The notes under the pieces were generated by a model, which was not told where the DNA came from, did no database searches, and saw only the letters and a list, made by a program, of their open reading frames with translations. This document shows positions 24,853 to 33,773 of a stretch of DNA of 33,864 nt, in pieces. Origin of the DNA: Saprospiraceae bacterium (lineage in GTDB: Bacteria; Bacteroidota; Bacteroidia; Chitinophagales; Saprospiraceae); the NCBI GenBank assembly GCA_020630525.1, contig JAHDBF010000018.1, positions 1-33,864 of the forward strand. The letters run 5' to 3'. A program made the translations under genes and the position numbers. The number at the start of each line of letters is the position of its first letter. The first letter of the stretch is position 1.

Positions 24853-27171
24853 ATGAGGATATCAATCCAGTTACTATTTATTTTCTTTTTTTCATCCATG
24901 CTATTTTCTCAGAGCAATATTTCTATTGGTGAATGGAAATCATATTTACCGCTAAATAATGGAAAAAGTATAGATGTCGGTGGCGGAAATATTTATATCG
25001 CTGCAAATGCTGGATTAATCGTTTTGGATGAGCAAGATCTTTCTGAAACTTTTTACACTAAAGTAGAAGGATTGTCAGGAGTCAGTATAGAAAAAATCAA
25101 ATTTGATGAAGTAAGAAACCAGTTGATTATTGTTTATGAAGACAGTAGCTTCGATCTATTTACCCCAAATTCTACATTCCAAGTATTAGATATAAAATTG
25201 AATACAGATATTCTTGGAAGTAAAAAGGTAAATGATGTAGCCATCTCTCAAAATAATTCTAATGCCTACTTATCTACAGATTTTGGAATCGTGGAATACG
25301 ACTTGGAGAAAAGAGAATTTGGATTTAGTTGTTTTACCAATGAAAGGATTTTTGATGCAGATGTTAGAGGTAGCACGATTTTTATAGCTGCAGAATCAGG
25401 ATCATATTATTTTGATTTTAACTCCAATGCAAACCCCTCAGATTTTAATACTTGGACTTTTCTAGGATTAGAAAATAGTTTGCCAGAAGTATATGGCTGT
25501 AATGTAGTATCTATTGTAAATGAAAAGATTTACTTAAACGTCGATGACCGTATTCTAGTAGAAACTACAGAACTACAATTTGAAGAAGTTTATGAATTTG
25601 ATGATTCAAATTATCATGCCGCCTCCATTAATAGCTATTCTGACGGATGGATATTAACATTATTAGGCAATACTTCGACAAGCGATGTAGTATTCTTTAA
25701 TAATGAAAATATGCCGATTGTAATAGAAAATGAATGCACCAATTTTTCTAATGACGCAGTACAAGATGGAGAAGGAAGAATTTGGATTTCCGACCGATGG
25801 GATGGGGTGAGGTATAAAGATAACGTTGATGCAACGTGTCAATACTTAAATTTTAATGGTCCATTTAGCTCAGAATTGAGTGATGTCAAAATTAAAGATG
25901 ATCAAATATTTGTTGCTTCAGGTGGCGTCTCAGATATCTTTAATTATAACTTTAGCGATAGAGGTTTTTACATGTATAATGGACAATGGACCAATGTAAA
26001 CAAATTCAATTACCAACCTTTTAATGACAATGATATACTTAATGTTTTTCAAGTACTGCCACATCCAAAAGAAAACAAACTTTATATCGGTACTTACTGG
26101 GCTGGATTAATAGAATATAACTTGGACGATCAATCTTATATTCAGTATGATTCGAGCAATTCTTCTCTAGGTGTAGCAATTGGCGATGAACAGAGGACGA
26201 GAATTTCTGATATGGCTTTTGACAATGATGGCAATTTATGGATTGCAAATTATGCAGCAGAAAAACCACTTTCTGTATTGACGACAGAAGGAATCTGGCA
26301 TTCCTTTTCTATTGGCACTACCCCAAAAAGTATTGCCTCGATAGCTGTTAATGAACAAGGTCAAATATGGATGCGTATTGCTGGTAATTCTGGCGGAGTA
26401 TATGTGTATGATATCGGAGAAAGTGTTGCTGATCCAACTGATGGAGAGACGCCAAGATTTTTTACTATGAATAATAGCGAATTGCCCACTAGTCAAATTA
26501 AAAGCATAGCAATAGATAAATCTGGAGATGTTTGGGTGGGGACTACAGAAGGCGTTGTAGTATTTGAATGCAATCCATTTGATCTAGATTGTGTTGGATC
26601 ACAGCCCTTGGTTGATCAAGATGGTAACCTTGGACAATTATTAGGATCAGAATCTGTACAAGCGATATTGATAGATGGAGCGGACCGAAAATGGTTTGGT
26701 ACTAAGAAAGGACTTTTTTTACAATCCTCAGATGGTGAATTACAATTGGATCATTTTACTGAAAGCAATAGTCCCTTGTTTTCTGATGAGATTATTGACC
26801 TAGCATACAATGATAATAATGGAGAATTACTCATCGGTACTACAAAGGGATTACAGTCCTATAGAACCAAATCTTCTGGAGCAACTAGAAAACACGCCGC
26901 AGAGGTATACGCATTTCCAAATCCTGTTTACCCAGATTATCAAGGAGATATCGCAATAAAAGGATTAGCTAGAAATGCGAATGTAAAAATCACTGATATG
27001 AATGGCAAGCTTGTGTATGAAACAACCGCGCTTGGAGGTCAAGCGATTTGGAATGGCAGAAATTATAATGGTATAAATGCAGCTCGAGGAGTTTACCTAG
27101 TGTTCAGCTCGACTACAAATACCTTTGAAGATATTGATACACATGTAGCTAAGATATTATTGATGAAGTAG
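24853..27171 (+). CDS. porZ: PorZ-like T9SS surface protein (beta-propellers plus C-terminal sorting-type domain)
   Basis: This 772-residue protein has a signal peptide (1 to about 20). Two large beta-propeller regions follow, built of repeats such as NIYIAANAGLIVLDE, NNAYLSTDFGIVEYD, GRIWISDRWDGV, GNLWIANYAAE, GDVWVGTTEGVVVFE and RKWFGTKKGLFLQ. The C-terminal FPNPVYPDYQGDI-to-KILLMK domain is the T9SS-type beta-sandwich. Length and order match PorZ of Porphyromonas gingivalis (about 776 residues), which sits on the surface and helps supply anionic LPS to T9SS cargo for anchoring. Two-component-regulator propeller proteins share the repeats, but this has no kinase. It is convergent with bshA, with 8 bases between. 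Confidence 0.85.
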   Translation: MRISIQLLFIFFFSSMLFSQSNISIGEWKSYLPLNNGKSIDVGGGNIYIAANAGLIVLDEQDLSETFYTKVEGLSGVSIEKIKFDEVRNQLIIVYEDSSFDLFTPNSTFQVLDIKLNTDILGSKKVNDVAISQNNSNAYLSTDFGIVEYDLEKREFGFSCFTNERIFDADVRGSTIFIAAESGSYYFDFNSNANPSDFNTWTFLGLENSLPEVYGCNVVSIVNEKIYLNVDDRILVETTELQFEEVYEFDDSNYHAASINSYSDGWILTLLGNTSTSDVVFFNNENMPIVIENECTNFSNDAVQDGEGRIWISDRWDGVRYKDNVDATCQYLNFNGPFSSELSDVKIKDDQIFVASGGVSDIFNYNFSDRGFYMYNGQWTNVNKFNYQPFNDNDILNVFQVLPHPKENKLYIGTYWAGLIEYNLDDQSYIQYDSSNSSLGVAIGDEQRTRISDMAFDNDGNLWIANYAAEKPLSVLTTEGIWHSFSIGTTPKSIASIAVNEQGQIWMRIAGNSGGVYVYDIGESVADPTDGETPRFFTMNNSELPTSQIKSIAIDKSGDVWVGTTEGVVVFECNPFDLDCVGSQPLVDQDGNLGQLLGSESVQAILIDGADRKWFGTKKGLFLQSSDGELQLDHFTESNSPLFSDEIIDLAYNDNNGELLIGTTKGLQSYRTKSSGATRKHAAEVYAFPNPVYPDYQGDIAIKGLARNANVKITDMNGKLVYETTALGGQAIWNGRNYNGINAARGVYLVFSSTTNTFEDIDTHVAKILLMK

Positions 27172-27179
27172 TGTGTAGA

Positions 27180-28316
27180 TTAATAAGTTAACATACTTTC
27201 TATTACCTTATTGTAAAGTTTTTCATACTTAGGAATAACGATATTTTTGTCAAATGTTTTTGCTTTATTTAGTGCGTTAAGCCTAAATTGTTTTAGCATT
27301 TCAGCATCCTTAAGTAGCGTTATAGTTTTTTCTGCCATAGTCCTAACGTCTCCAACATCTGCCAAGAATCCGGTAACTCCGTTTTCATTGACCTCGGGTA
27401 TTCCCCCAGCATTAGAAGATACGACAGGCACTTCTACAGCCATTGCCTCAAGTGCAGATAGTCCAAAACTTTCTTGAGCAGAAGGCAATAAAAATATGTC
27501 GCTTATGGAAAGTAAATCTTCTACTACATCTTGTTTACCTAAAAAGTGAATCTCTTCGCACAGCCCAATATCTCTACAAATCTCTTGTAAACTAGAACGT
27601 TCTGGACCATCACCGATCAGCAATAGTTTGCATGGTACTTCTCGGAATACGCGTTCGAAAACCTTAATAACATCGTCAATGCGTTTTACCTTCCTAAAGT
27701 TAGATGTATGGACGAGAATAAATTCGCCATTGGGAGCAAATTGTTCTCTTAGTTCAGGATTTTCTTTTCTGCTAAATTTTTTAAGGTCTATAAAATTATG
27801 GATGACATCGATTTCTTTTTCGATGCTAAAGGATCTTTGCGTTAGTTTTTTCAATTGATGAGAAACGGAAGAAACACCATCAGAAGCATTTATACTAAAT
27901 TCTACCACAGGAGCATAAGCTTTTTCTAAGCCTACGAGTGTAATATCTGTCCCATGTAGGGTAGTAACCACAGGAATTTCTATACCTTTGGTCTTGAGAA
28001 TGCTTTTTGCCATATAAGCAGCAGCAGCATGAGGTATAGCGTAATGTACATGCAGAATATCTAATTTTTCATGCATAGCAATATCCACTATTCTACTTGC
28101 TAAGGCAGTTTCATAAGGTAAGTATTCAAATAGCGGGTATTCGAATGAACTGACTTCGTGAAAAAAGATGTTTCTGTGAAAATCGAATAATCTTGCAGGC
28201 TTTTTATATGTTATAAAATGTACTTTATGATCGTTATTCGCTAAACCGATACCAAGTTCGGTAGCTAAAACCCCACTTCCGCCATAAGTTGGGTAACAAA
28301 CAATGCCGATATTCAT
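27180..28316 (-). CDS. bshA: N-acetyl-alpha-D-glucosaminyl L-malate synthase
   Basis: BshA joins UDP-GlcNAc to L-malate, the first step of bacillithiol synthesis. The 378-residue GT-B glycosyltransferase (family GT4) starts with [22 protein letters not shown], a hallmark of BshA. It contains [16 protein letters not shown] and [11 protein letters not shown], and the nucleotide-sugar site [27 protein letters not shown] with the E-x7-E pair. It implies that the organism makes bacillithiol as a thiol redox buffer; bshB and bshC are not in the window. It is divergent from the MerR gene, with 104 bases between. Confidence 0.94.
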   Translation of the reverse strand: MNIGIVCYPTYGGSGVLATELGIGLANNDHKVHFITYKKPARLFDFHRNIFFHEVSSFEYPLFEYLPYETALASRIVDIAMHEKLDILHVHYAIPHAAAAYMAKSILKTKGIEIPVVTTLHGTDITLVGLEKAYAPVVEFSINASDGVSSVSHQLKKLTQRSFSIEKEIDVIHNFIDLKKFSRKENPELREQFAPNGEFILVHTSNFRKVKRIDDVIKVFERVFREVPCKLLLIGDGPERSSLQEICRDIGLCEEIHFLGKQDVVEDLLSISDIFLLPSAQESFGLSALEAMAVEVPVVSSNAGGIPEVNENGVTGFLADVGDVRTMAEKTITLLKDAEMLKQFRLNALNKAKTFDKNIVIPKYEKLYNKVIESMLTY

Positions 28317-28420
28317 ATTTTATCCTAGTTTAGTATTTAACAAATGAAAACCTAAAAAGTGAATCTATATCTCAATAATATGGTTTTAGTTTCAATTTTA
28401 AAGAAAATATTGACCTACAT

Positions 28421-29308
28421 ATGGTAATATATTCAATAAAAGACATAGAAGAGATTACAGGTATCAAAGCACATACGCTAAGAATCTGGGAAAAGAGGTA
28501 TGGCATTATCGTTCCAAAAAGGACAGATACAAATATCAGATACTATACTGATGATGACTTAAATAAGATCATTAAAATAAGCCTGCTCAATAAAAAAGGC
28601 ATTAAAATATCTCATATTGCAAAATTATCTCCTGAGGATTTAAAAAATAAATTTGCGCAATATAATGATGGAGATGCCTCTATAGAAGAACAATTGGATG
28701 CATTGGGATTGGCAGTGATAAATTTAGATGAAGTTTGTGTCAATAGGATAATCGACAATTATATTTCTCAAATCGGATTTTTGGAAACCATGGATTTATT
28801 AATAAATCCTTTCTTAGAAAAGATGTCTGCACTTTGGATTTCTGGTTCTATAAAAAGTATCCATGAAAGTTTTATTAGTGAGATTTTAAAGCAAAAAACA
28901 ATACGTCAAATTCAGGATTGTAATGTTGCGATAAAAAAAGATTCGCCTACTTTTTTATTGTATTTACCAGAGTCAGAAAAACAGGAGTTAAGTATTTTGT
29001 ATTTTAAATTTTTACTGAAACAGAGAGGCATTAAAAGTGTAGTAGTCGGATTTGACTTAACATTAAATGACGTTATAGAAGCATATGCGATTATAAAACC
29101 AGACTATATATATTCAATATTAAATGAGGATATGGAAAAAATCGACTTTTCTGCGTATATCCAATTTTTGTGTAAATCTATCGGCGATACAAAAATGATA
29201 CTTACTGGTTTTAAAGCCATTTCCCTTGGAAATATGGTTCCAGAAAACTGTGTTCCATTAAATACTTTAAACGATGCCATAAGTTATTTAGATAATTTGC
29301 AAATTTGA
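28421..29308 (+). CDS. MerR-family regulator with degenerate B12-binding-type C-terminal region
   Basis: Residues 1-70 are a MerR winged-helix domain (YSIKDIEEITGIKAHTLRIWEKRYGIIVPKR). The rest resembles the helical cap plus Rossmann domain of the CarH/LitR light sensors that bind adenosylcobalamin. Key ligands are changed: the cap motif W-x9-EH is W139 and E149 followed by Ser150, not His. The DxHxxG lower-ligand motif reads EKQELS (186-191), with Gln188 for His and Ser191 for Gly. B12 binding is therefore doubtful; another ligand or constitutive action is possible (inference). The YceI lipoprotein gene begins 4 bases after the stop, so it is a likely co-transcribed partner or target. Confidence 0.88.
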   Translation: MVIYSIKDIEEITGIKAHTLRIWEKRYGIIVPKRTDTNIRYYTDDDLNKIIKISLLNKKGIKISHIAKLSPEDLKNKFAQYNDGDASIEEQLDALGLAVINLDEVCVNRIIDNYISQIGFLETMDLLINPFLEKMSALWISGSIKSIHESFISEILKQKTIRQIQDCNVAIKKDSPTFLLYLPESEKQELSILYFKFLLKQRGIKSVVVGFDLTLNDVIEAYAIIKPDYIYSILNEDMEKIDFSAYIQFLCKSIGDTKMILTGFKAISLGNMVPENCVPLNTLNDAISYLDNLQI

Positions 29309-29312
29309 GGAT

Positions 29313-30056
29313 ATGAATACATTTATTAATTACGCGGGTATTTTGATATTGAGTTTGTTGATATTCTCTTGTAAAAGTGATAAGTCTGCTCCAGCGACAA
29401 TTAGCCATTCGACGGAAGTCAAAAAATCTGATATCGTAAAACCTAAAAAAGAGAAAAGAGAAAGTTTTAATCCGCAATCTCTTAAATCGACAGCGACACT
29501 TTCTGGGAATATAAAAAACATTGATGTAGACAGTAGTATTATCCATTGGAAAGGAACAAAAATCGGGGGAAGTCATCAAGGAACCATCGCATTAAAGTCT
29601 GGAAAAGTAAGTGTAGAAAATGATAAAATTACTGGTGGAGAATTTATCATCGATATGAAATCTCTGTCATGTACTGACTTAGAGGAAGCTAAAAGAACCA
29701 AGCTTGAGAATCATCTAAAAGGATTGGATTCCAATAATAAGGATGACTTTTTTAATGTACGGAAATACCCAAAAGGAAAATTTGTAATTAATAGACTTAT
29801 TGAATTAAGAAACGGGAAAAATGCAAATTACCTAGTTTATGGATCTTTGACTTTAAAAGATGTTACTAAGGAAGTAGGATTTAAAGCTCAGATTCATATA
29901 AACAATGGAGTGATAACGATAAAAACACCAGCTTTTTCTATAGATAGAACACAATGGGGTATCGATTATAAATCTCCTTCTTTAGCAGAAACAATCAAAG
30001 AAGAGATGATAAATGACAAGATATTTTTAGAGATTGATATTAATGTTAAAAATTAG
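29313..30056 (+). CDS. YceI-family lipoprotein
   Basis: This 247-residue protein has a lipoprotein signal with lipobox LIFSC, giving lipidated Cys20. A Lys/Ser-rich linker (20-65) precedes a YceI lipocalin-like beta-barrel (about 68-246: SSIIHWKGTKIGGSHQGT, GGEFIIDMKSLSC, KYPKGKFVINRL, GSLTLKDVTKEVGF, SIDRTQWGIDY). YceI proteins bind long polyisoprenoid or amide lipids in the envelope. It lies 4 bases after the MerR gene, almost certainly in one operon. The natural ligand is unknown; isoprenoid quinone or carotenoid-type lipid is an inference from the family. Confidence 0.9.
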   Translation: MNTFINYAGILILSLLIFSCKSDKSAPATISHSTEVKKSDIVKPKKEKRESFNPQSLKSTATLSGNIKNIDVDSSIIHWKGTKIGGSHQGTIALKSGKVSVENDKITGGEFIIDMKSLSCTDLEEAKRTKLENHLKGLDSNNKDDFFNVRKYPKGKFVINRLIELRNGKNANYLVYGSLTLKDVTKEVGFKAQIHINNGVITIKTPAFSIDRTQWGIDYKSPSLAETIKEEMINDKIFLEIDINVKN

Positions 30057-30069
30057 AATCACTAAAAGC

Positions 30070-30101
30070 TACCGTTTACTTTCCTTTTAACGTAAATGGT
30101 A
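30070..30101 (+). terminator. Weak stem-loop between the YceI gene and mnmG
   Basis: TACCGTTTAC (30070-30079) and GTAAATGGTA (30092-30101) can pair over ten positions, with one G-T pair and a 12-base loop. It sits 14 bases after the YceI stop and 25 before the mnmG start. The following ATATTTTGC is only partly T-rich, so terminator function is uncertain; it could equally shape the mnmG leader. Confidence 0.35.
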
Positions 30102-30125
30102 ATATTTTGCGACAAATTTTGAATA

Positions 30126-31991
30126 TTGTTTCCAGAATATGATGTTATAGTTGTCGGTGCAGGACATGCAGGTTGTGAAGCTGCAGTCGCTGCCGCGAAT
30201 ATGGGTTCTAAGGTGTTATTAGCAACCATGAATATGAATACCATCGCACAGATGAGTTGTAATCCTGCAATGGGTGGCGTCGCAAAAGGGCAGATCGTAC
30301 GTGAGATAGATGCACTCGGTGGTTACTCAGGTATCGTCTCCGATGCCTCAATGGTCCAGTTTAGAATGTTGAATAAATCCAAAGGACCTGCTATGTGGAG
30401 TCCTAGGACGCAAAACGATAGAATGCTGTTTGCGGCAAAGTGGAGAGAGATGTTAGAAGCGCATAGCAACATTGATTTTTGGCAAGAGATGGTAACTGGA
30501 CTAATCGTTAAAGACAATCGCTGTAAAGGAATCGTAACTGGAATCGGGATTGAGATATCGTCTAAATCCGTGGTACTTACCAATGGGACTTTTCTGAATG
30601 GATTGATACATATAGGCGAAAAACAGTTTGGTGGAGGAAGAGCAGGGGAAAAAGCGGCAACTGGAATTACCGAGCAATTGGTCTCGCTAGGATTCGAATC
30701 TGGAAGAATGAAAACTGGAACGCCTCCAAGAGTAGATGGTCGTACTTTAGATTATAGTAAGATGGAAATCCAACATGGAGACGAAGATCCAGGAAGATTC
30801 TCTTATACTGAGACGACTTTACCAGAAAAACAATTGTGTTGTCATGTAAGTTACACCAATCCTGAAGTACATGAATTACTAAAAACAGGGTTTGATCGTT
30901 CACCGATGTTTAATGGCAGAATCCGAGGATTAGGTCCTAGATATTGTCCATCAATAGAAGATAAAATAGATCGATTTGCGGATAGAGATAGGCATCAACT
31001 TTTTGTAGAACCAGAAGGTTGGAACACTTGTGAGATATATGTAAATGGATTTTCTTCTTCGTTACCAGAGGAAGTACAATATAAAGCGTTACGAAGTGTA
31101 CCAGGATTTGAAAACATGAAAATGTTCCGTCCAGGATATGCTATAGAATATGATTTTTTCCAACCGACACAACTTAAAGCAAATCTAGAAACTAGGTTGG
31201 TGGCAAACTTGTTTTTTGCTGGACAGATTAACGGTACGACAGGGTATGAAGAGGCTGCTGGCCAAGGATTGATCGCTGGACTTAATGCGCACTTGGCAGT
31301 GAATGAGTTGCCAGAATTTGTTTTAAAGCGTTCTGACGCATACGTGGGTGTGTTGATTGATGACTTGATAAATAAGGGTACTGATGAACCCTATAGGATG
31401 TTTACTTCTCGTGCAGAATTTAGAATATTACTGAGACAAGATACTGGAGATATCAGGTTGACGCCATTGGTTGATAAACTAGGAATGAACCATCTAGAAA
31501 GTAGAATGGAAACGGTAGAAAAGAAGCATGAAGAAGCAAAAGCGTTGATTAAGTTTTTTGAAAAAACGAGTATAACTGAGGATCAGATTAATCCGATGTT
31601 GGCATCAAAGAATAGTAAACCTATCAATCAAAAGCAAAAGCTTAAAGGTATCCTTTTGCGTCCTGAAGTTTCTATTTCTTTATTGGAAGAGTATGTACCT
31701 TTTATCAAAGAGGAATTGTCAAAGTACAAAAGAGAAAATAAAGAATATGCTGAAAACTCGATCAAATATGAAGGGTATATTCAGAAGGAAAAAGAGATGG
31801 CAGAAAAGATGGATAGACTTGAAGAAGTGCGGTTGAGGGATGATTTTGATTTTGATGGAATAGTAGCCTTATCAGCGGAAGCGAAAGAGAAGTTAAACTT
31901 TTTAAAACCGAGAACAATAGGTCAGGCCAGTAGGATTAGTGGAGTGTCACCTTCTGATATTTCTATATTGTTGGTGCATTTAGGGCGATAA
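30126..31991 (+). CDS. mnmG: tRNA uridine-5-carboxymethylaminomethyl modification enzyme MnmG
   Basis: MnmG (GidA), with MnmE, installs the 5-carboxymethylaminomethyl group on wobble uridine of several tRNAs, using FAD, NADH and methylenetetrahydrofolate. The 621-residue protein has the FAD-binding GAGHAGCEAA (11-20), the family segments NPAMGGVAKGQIVREIDALGG and FGGGRAGEKAATGIT, PGYAIEYDFFQP, and the C-terminal helical domain ending in the SGVSPSDISILLVHL pattern. The start is a TTG; an in-frame TGA lies just two codons upstream with only ATA between, so no ATG is possible. It is convergent with rsgA, with 29 bases between. Confidence 0.96.
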   Translation: MFPEYDVIVVGAGHAGCEAAVAAANMGSKVLLATMNMNTIAQMSCNPAMGGVAKGQIVREIDALGGYSGIVSDASMVQFRMLNKSKGPAMWSPRTQNDRMLFAAKWREMLEAHSNIDFWQEMVTGLIVKDNRCKGIVTGIGIEISSKSVVLTNGTFLNGLIHIGEKQFGGGRAGEKAATGITEQLVSLGFESGRMKTGTPPRVDGRTLDYSKMEIQHGDEDPGRFSYTETTLPEKQLCCHVSYTNPEVHELLKTGFDRSPMFNGRIRGLGPRYCPSIEDKIDRFADRDRHQLFVEPEGWNTCEIYVNGFSSSLPEEVQYKALRSVPGFENMKMFRPGYAIEYDFFQPTQLKANLETRLVANLFFAGQINGTTGYEEAAGQGLIAGLNAHLAVNELPEFVLKRSDAYVGVLIDDLINKGTDEPYRMFTSRAEFRILLRQDTGDIRLTPLVDKLGMNHLESRMETVEKKHEEAKALIKFFEKTSITEDQINPMLASKNSKPINQKQKLKGILLRPEVSISLLEEYVPFIKEELSKYKRENKEYAENSIKYEGYIQKEKEMAEKMDRLEEVRLRDDFDFDGIVALSAEAKEKLNFLKPRTIGQASRISGVSPSDISILLVHLGR

Positions 31992-32020
31992 AGGTTTTCT
32001 AGCAAGATCAATCCAAATCT

Positions 32021-32968
32021 TTAATAATCAGAATTAATTTCCCAATAGTTTTGGTTTTCAATTTCATCCAAGATTGCAAGATAATTTTGGTATCTAAGCT
32101 CTGATATTTCGCCTGTTTCTATAGCATTTTTGACTGCACATTTTGGTTCGTTTCTGTGCATACAATTGCTGTATTTACAATTGGTTGAATACTCAAAAAA
32201 CTCTTTAAAGTTGTGGGCAACATCCATCTCTTCTAGATGATTATAAGAAAGTGTTTTAATACCTGGTGTATCTATGATTTGTCCTCCGATATCTAAGTCA
32301 AACATTTCTGCGAATGTAGTAGTATGTTGTCCTTTTCCCGTGAAGTCAGAAAGTATTTCTGTACGCAGTTCAAAGTCAGGTTGGATGGCATTAATGATAG
32401 ATGATTTTCCTACTCCAGATTGACCACTAAGTAAAGTTGTTTTATCTTTTAAGATGGTTTTTAAATCTTCGATGCCTTGGTTTGTAACTATGGAAGTCAG
32501 CAGTGTTTGATAGCCAATTTTATTATATATGGAAGCAAGGAAATCATAGATACCATGGTCTTTTTCATCATATAGATCTGACTTATTAAACACTATAGTT
32601 ACTGGAATATTGTAAGGCGCCGTCATCATGAGAAAACGATCAATAAATCCTTGTTTTATTTTTGGATGATTAATAGAAGTTATTAAAATTGCTCTATCAA
32701 TATTGCTTGCAATGATATGGAGTTGATGTTTTTTTCTTGGCGATTGACGTACGACGTAGTTTTTTCTATTTTCAATTTCTTTTATTGTTCCAATGTTTTC
32801 TTCGTTATCTGCGATTAGGATTTTCACATAATCACCTACGGCAATAGGGTTGGTAAGTTTTCGGTCCTTTTGTCTAAATTTTCCAGTAAGTCTACATTTT
32901 ATAATAGTGCCATTTTCGACTTTTACTTCGTACCAGCTTCCCGTAGATCTGATTACAACTCCTGTCAT
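32021..32968 (-). CDS. rsgA: Small-subunit ribosome biogenesis GTPase RsgA
   Basis: RsgA is a circularly permuted GTPase that checks late 30S subunit maturation. The 315-residue protein has an N-terminal OB-fold (GVVIRSTGSWYEVKVENGT). The permuted G motifs follow: NKSD (G4) comes before the Walker A GQSGVGKSS (G1), then DTPG (G3). The C-terminal zinc module is CKYSNCMHRNEPKC (Cys, Cys, His, Cys). Its ATG overlaps the TGA of the GGGPS gene by four bases, so the two are translationally coupled. It is complete and ordinary. Confidence 0.96.
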   Translation of the reverse strand: MTGVVIRSTGSWYEVKVENGTIIKCRLTGKFRQKDRKLTNPIAVGDYVKILIADNEENIGTIKEIENRKNYVVRQSPRKKHQLHIIASNIDRAILITSINHPKIKQGFIDRFLMMTAPYNIPVTIVFNKSDLYDEKDHGIYDFLASIYNKIGYQTLLTSIVTNQGIEDLKTILKDKTTLLSGQSGVGKSSIINAIQPDFELRTEILSDFTGKGQHTTTFAEMFDLDIGGQIIDTPGIKTLSYNHLEEMDVAHNFKEFFEYSTNCKYSNCMHRNEPKCAVKNAIETGEISELRYQNYLAILDEIENQNYWEINSDY

Positions 32969-33723
32969 ATGTTAATTGTATTATTTTGAAATGAATGAAC
33001 GGTTTTTGCCATTTCAAAAATTAGATTTGGGTCATTTTCGAATGCGGTTCCTACTACGATCAAGTCTGCACCAGCTTCTAAGTTTTCTGTTACTTTTTCG
33101 AGTGTCCTGATTCCTCCTCCGACTATTAACGGACAGTTGCATGCGTTACTTACAGCGTTAATCATGGTTTTACTTACAGGCGTTTTTGCGCCACTACCAG
33201 CATCAAGATACATTAGTTTAAGACCTAGCATTTCTCCTGCGATTGCTGTACACATAGCTATATCATCTTTTTGATTAGGGATGGGTGTAGTATTACTCAT
33301 GTATTGTACAGTAGAATTAACGCCACCATCAATGAGCATATATCCAGTAGGGATTATTTCTAATGGACTAACTTTGAGATAAGGAGCAGTAATCACATGT
33401 TTCCCGATTAATAACTCAGCATTTCTACCAGAAATTAGCGAAAGGAAAAGAATGCCATCCGCTTTGTAACTAAGTTGGAAAGAGTTTCCTGGGAAAAGTA
33501 TCAATGGTATATCACATCTATCTTTAATACTAGAAAGTACCAGATCAAGCATGTCATTGACAATAAGGCTTCCTCCGATAAAAAAGTAGTCTACTTTGGC
33601 TTCGATAGCAATATCTAGTGTATTTTGAAACTGTTTTAGCTTCATTTTATCAGGATCTATCAATACAGCGATTGATTTATTGCCTAATTTCTTTTTATAT
33701 GCAAGATCATTATAGATTTTCAT
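32965..33723 (-). CDS. Geranylgeranylglyceryl phosphate synthase family protein
   Basis: The enzyme joins a polyprenyl diphosphate to glycerol-1-phosphate, the first ether-bond step of archaeal-type lipids; Bacteroidota carry their own branch of this family. The 252-residue TIM barrel shows the N-terminal IDPDKMK, the FIGGSLIVND and LFPGNS strands, YLDAGSGAKTPVS, and the phosphate-binding GGGIRTLEKVTE and GADLIVVGTAFEND. A chain-length choice other than C20 cannot be excluded from sequence. It is first in an operon with rsgA. A consensus -7 box lies directly before the ATG, so the message may have almost no leader. It is divergent from tRNA-Ser. Confidence 0.88.
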   Translation of the reverse strand: MKIYNDLAYKKKLGNKSIAVLIDPDKMKLKQFQNTLDIAIEAKVDYFFIGGSLIVNDMLDLVLSSIKDRCDIPLILFPGNSFQLSYKADGILFLSLISGRNAELLIGKHVITAPYLKVSPLEIIPTGYMLIDGGVNSTVQYMSNTTPIPNQKDDIAMCTAIAGEMLGLKLMYLDAGSGAKTPVSKTMINAVSNACNCPLIVGGGIRTLEKVTENLEAGADLIVVGTAFENDPNLIFEMAKTVHSFQNNTINI

Positions 33724-33730
33724 AGTTTAT

Positions 33731-33738
33731 CAAAGGTA
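33731..33738 (-). promoter_or_regulatory. -7 promoter box for the GGGPS-rsgA operon
   Basis: TACCTTTG on the minus strand matches all six defined bases of TAnnTTTG. Only seven bases separate it from the ATG, so transcription would begin at or next to the start codon. A TTTG occurs about 24 bases upstream, slightly too far for a standard -33 element. Confidence 0.6.
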
Positions 33739-33754
33739 AATAAAAACAGTTGAT

Positions 33755-33762
33755 TACTTTTG
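33755..33762 (+). promoter_or_regulatory. -7 promoter box for tRNA-Ser
   Basis: TACTTTTG on the plus strand matches all six defined bases of TAnnTTTG and is followed by CA, 11 bases before the mature tRNA 5' end. The expected -33 position falls on the divergent -7 box of the GGGPS operon. Confidence 0.65.
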
Positions 33763-33773
33763 CAAACCCAAAC

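Noticed and set aside
24853-27171. Hybrid two-component sensor because of regulator-propeller-like repeats
   Set aside because: There is no membrane helix after the propellers and no kinase or response-regulator domain; the C-terminus is a T9SS-type domain, as in PorZ.
29211-29579. 122-codon open frame on the minus strand across the MerR/YceI junction
   Set aside because: It is antisense to two well-supported genes, has low-complexity Arg/Phe-rich sequence and no family likeness.
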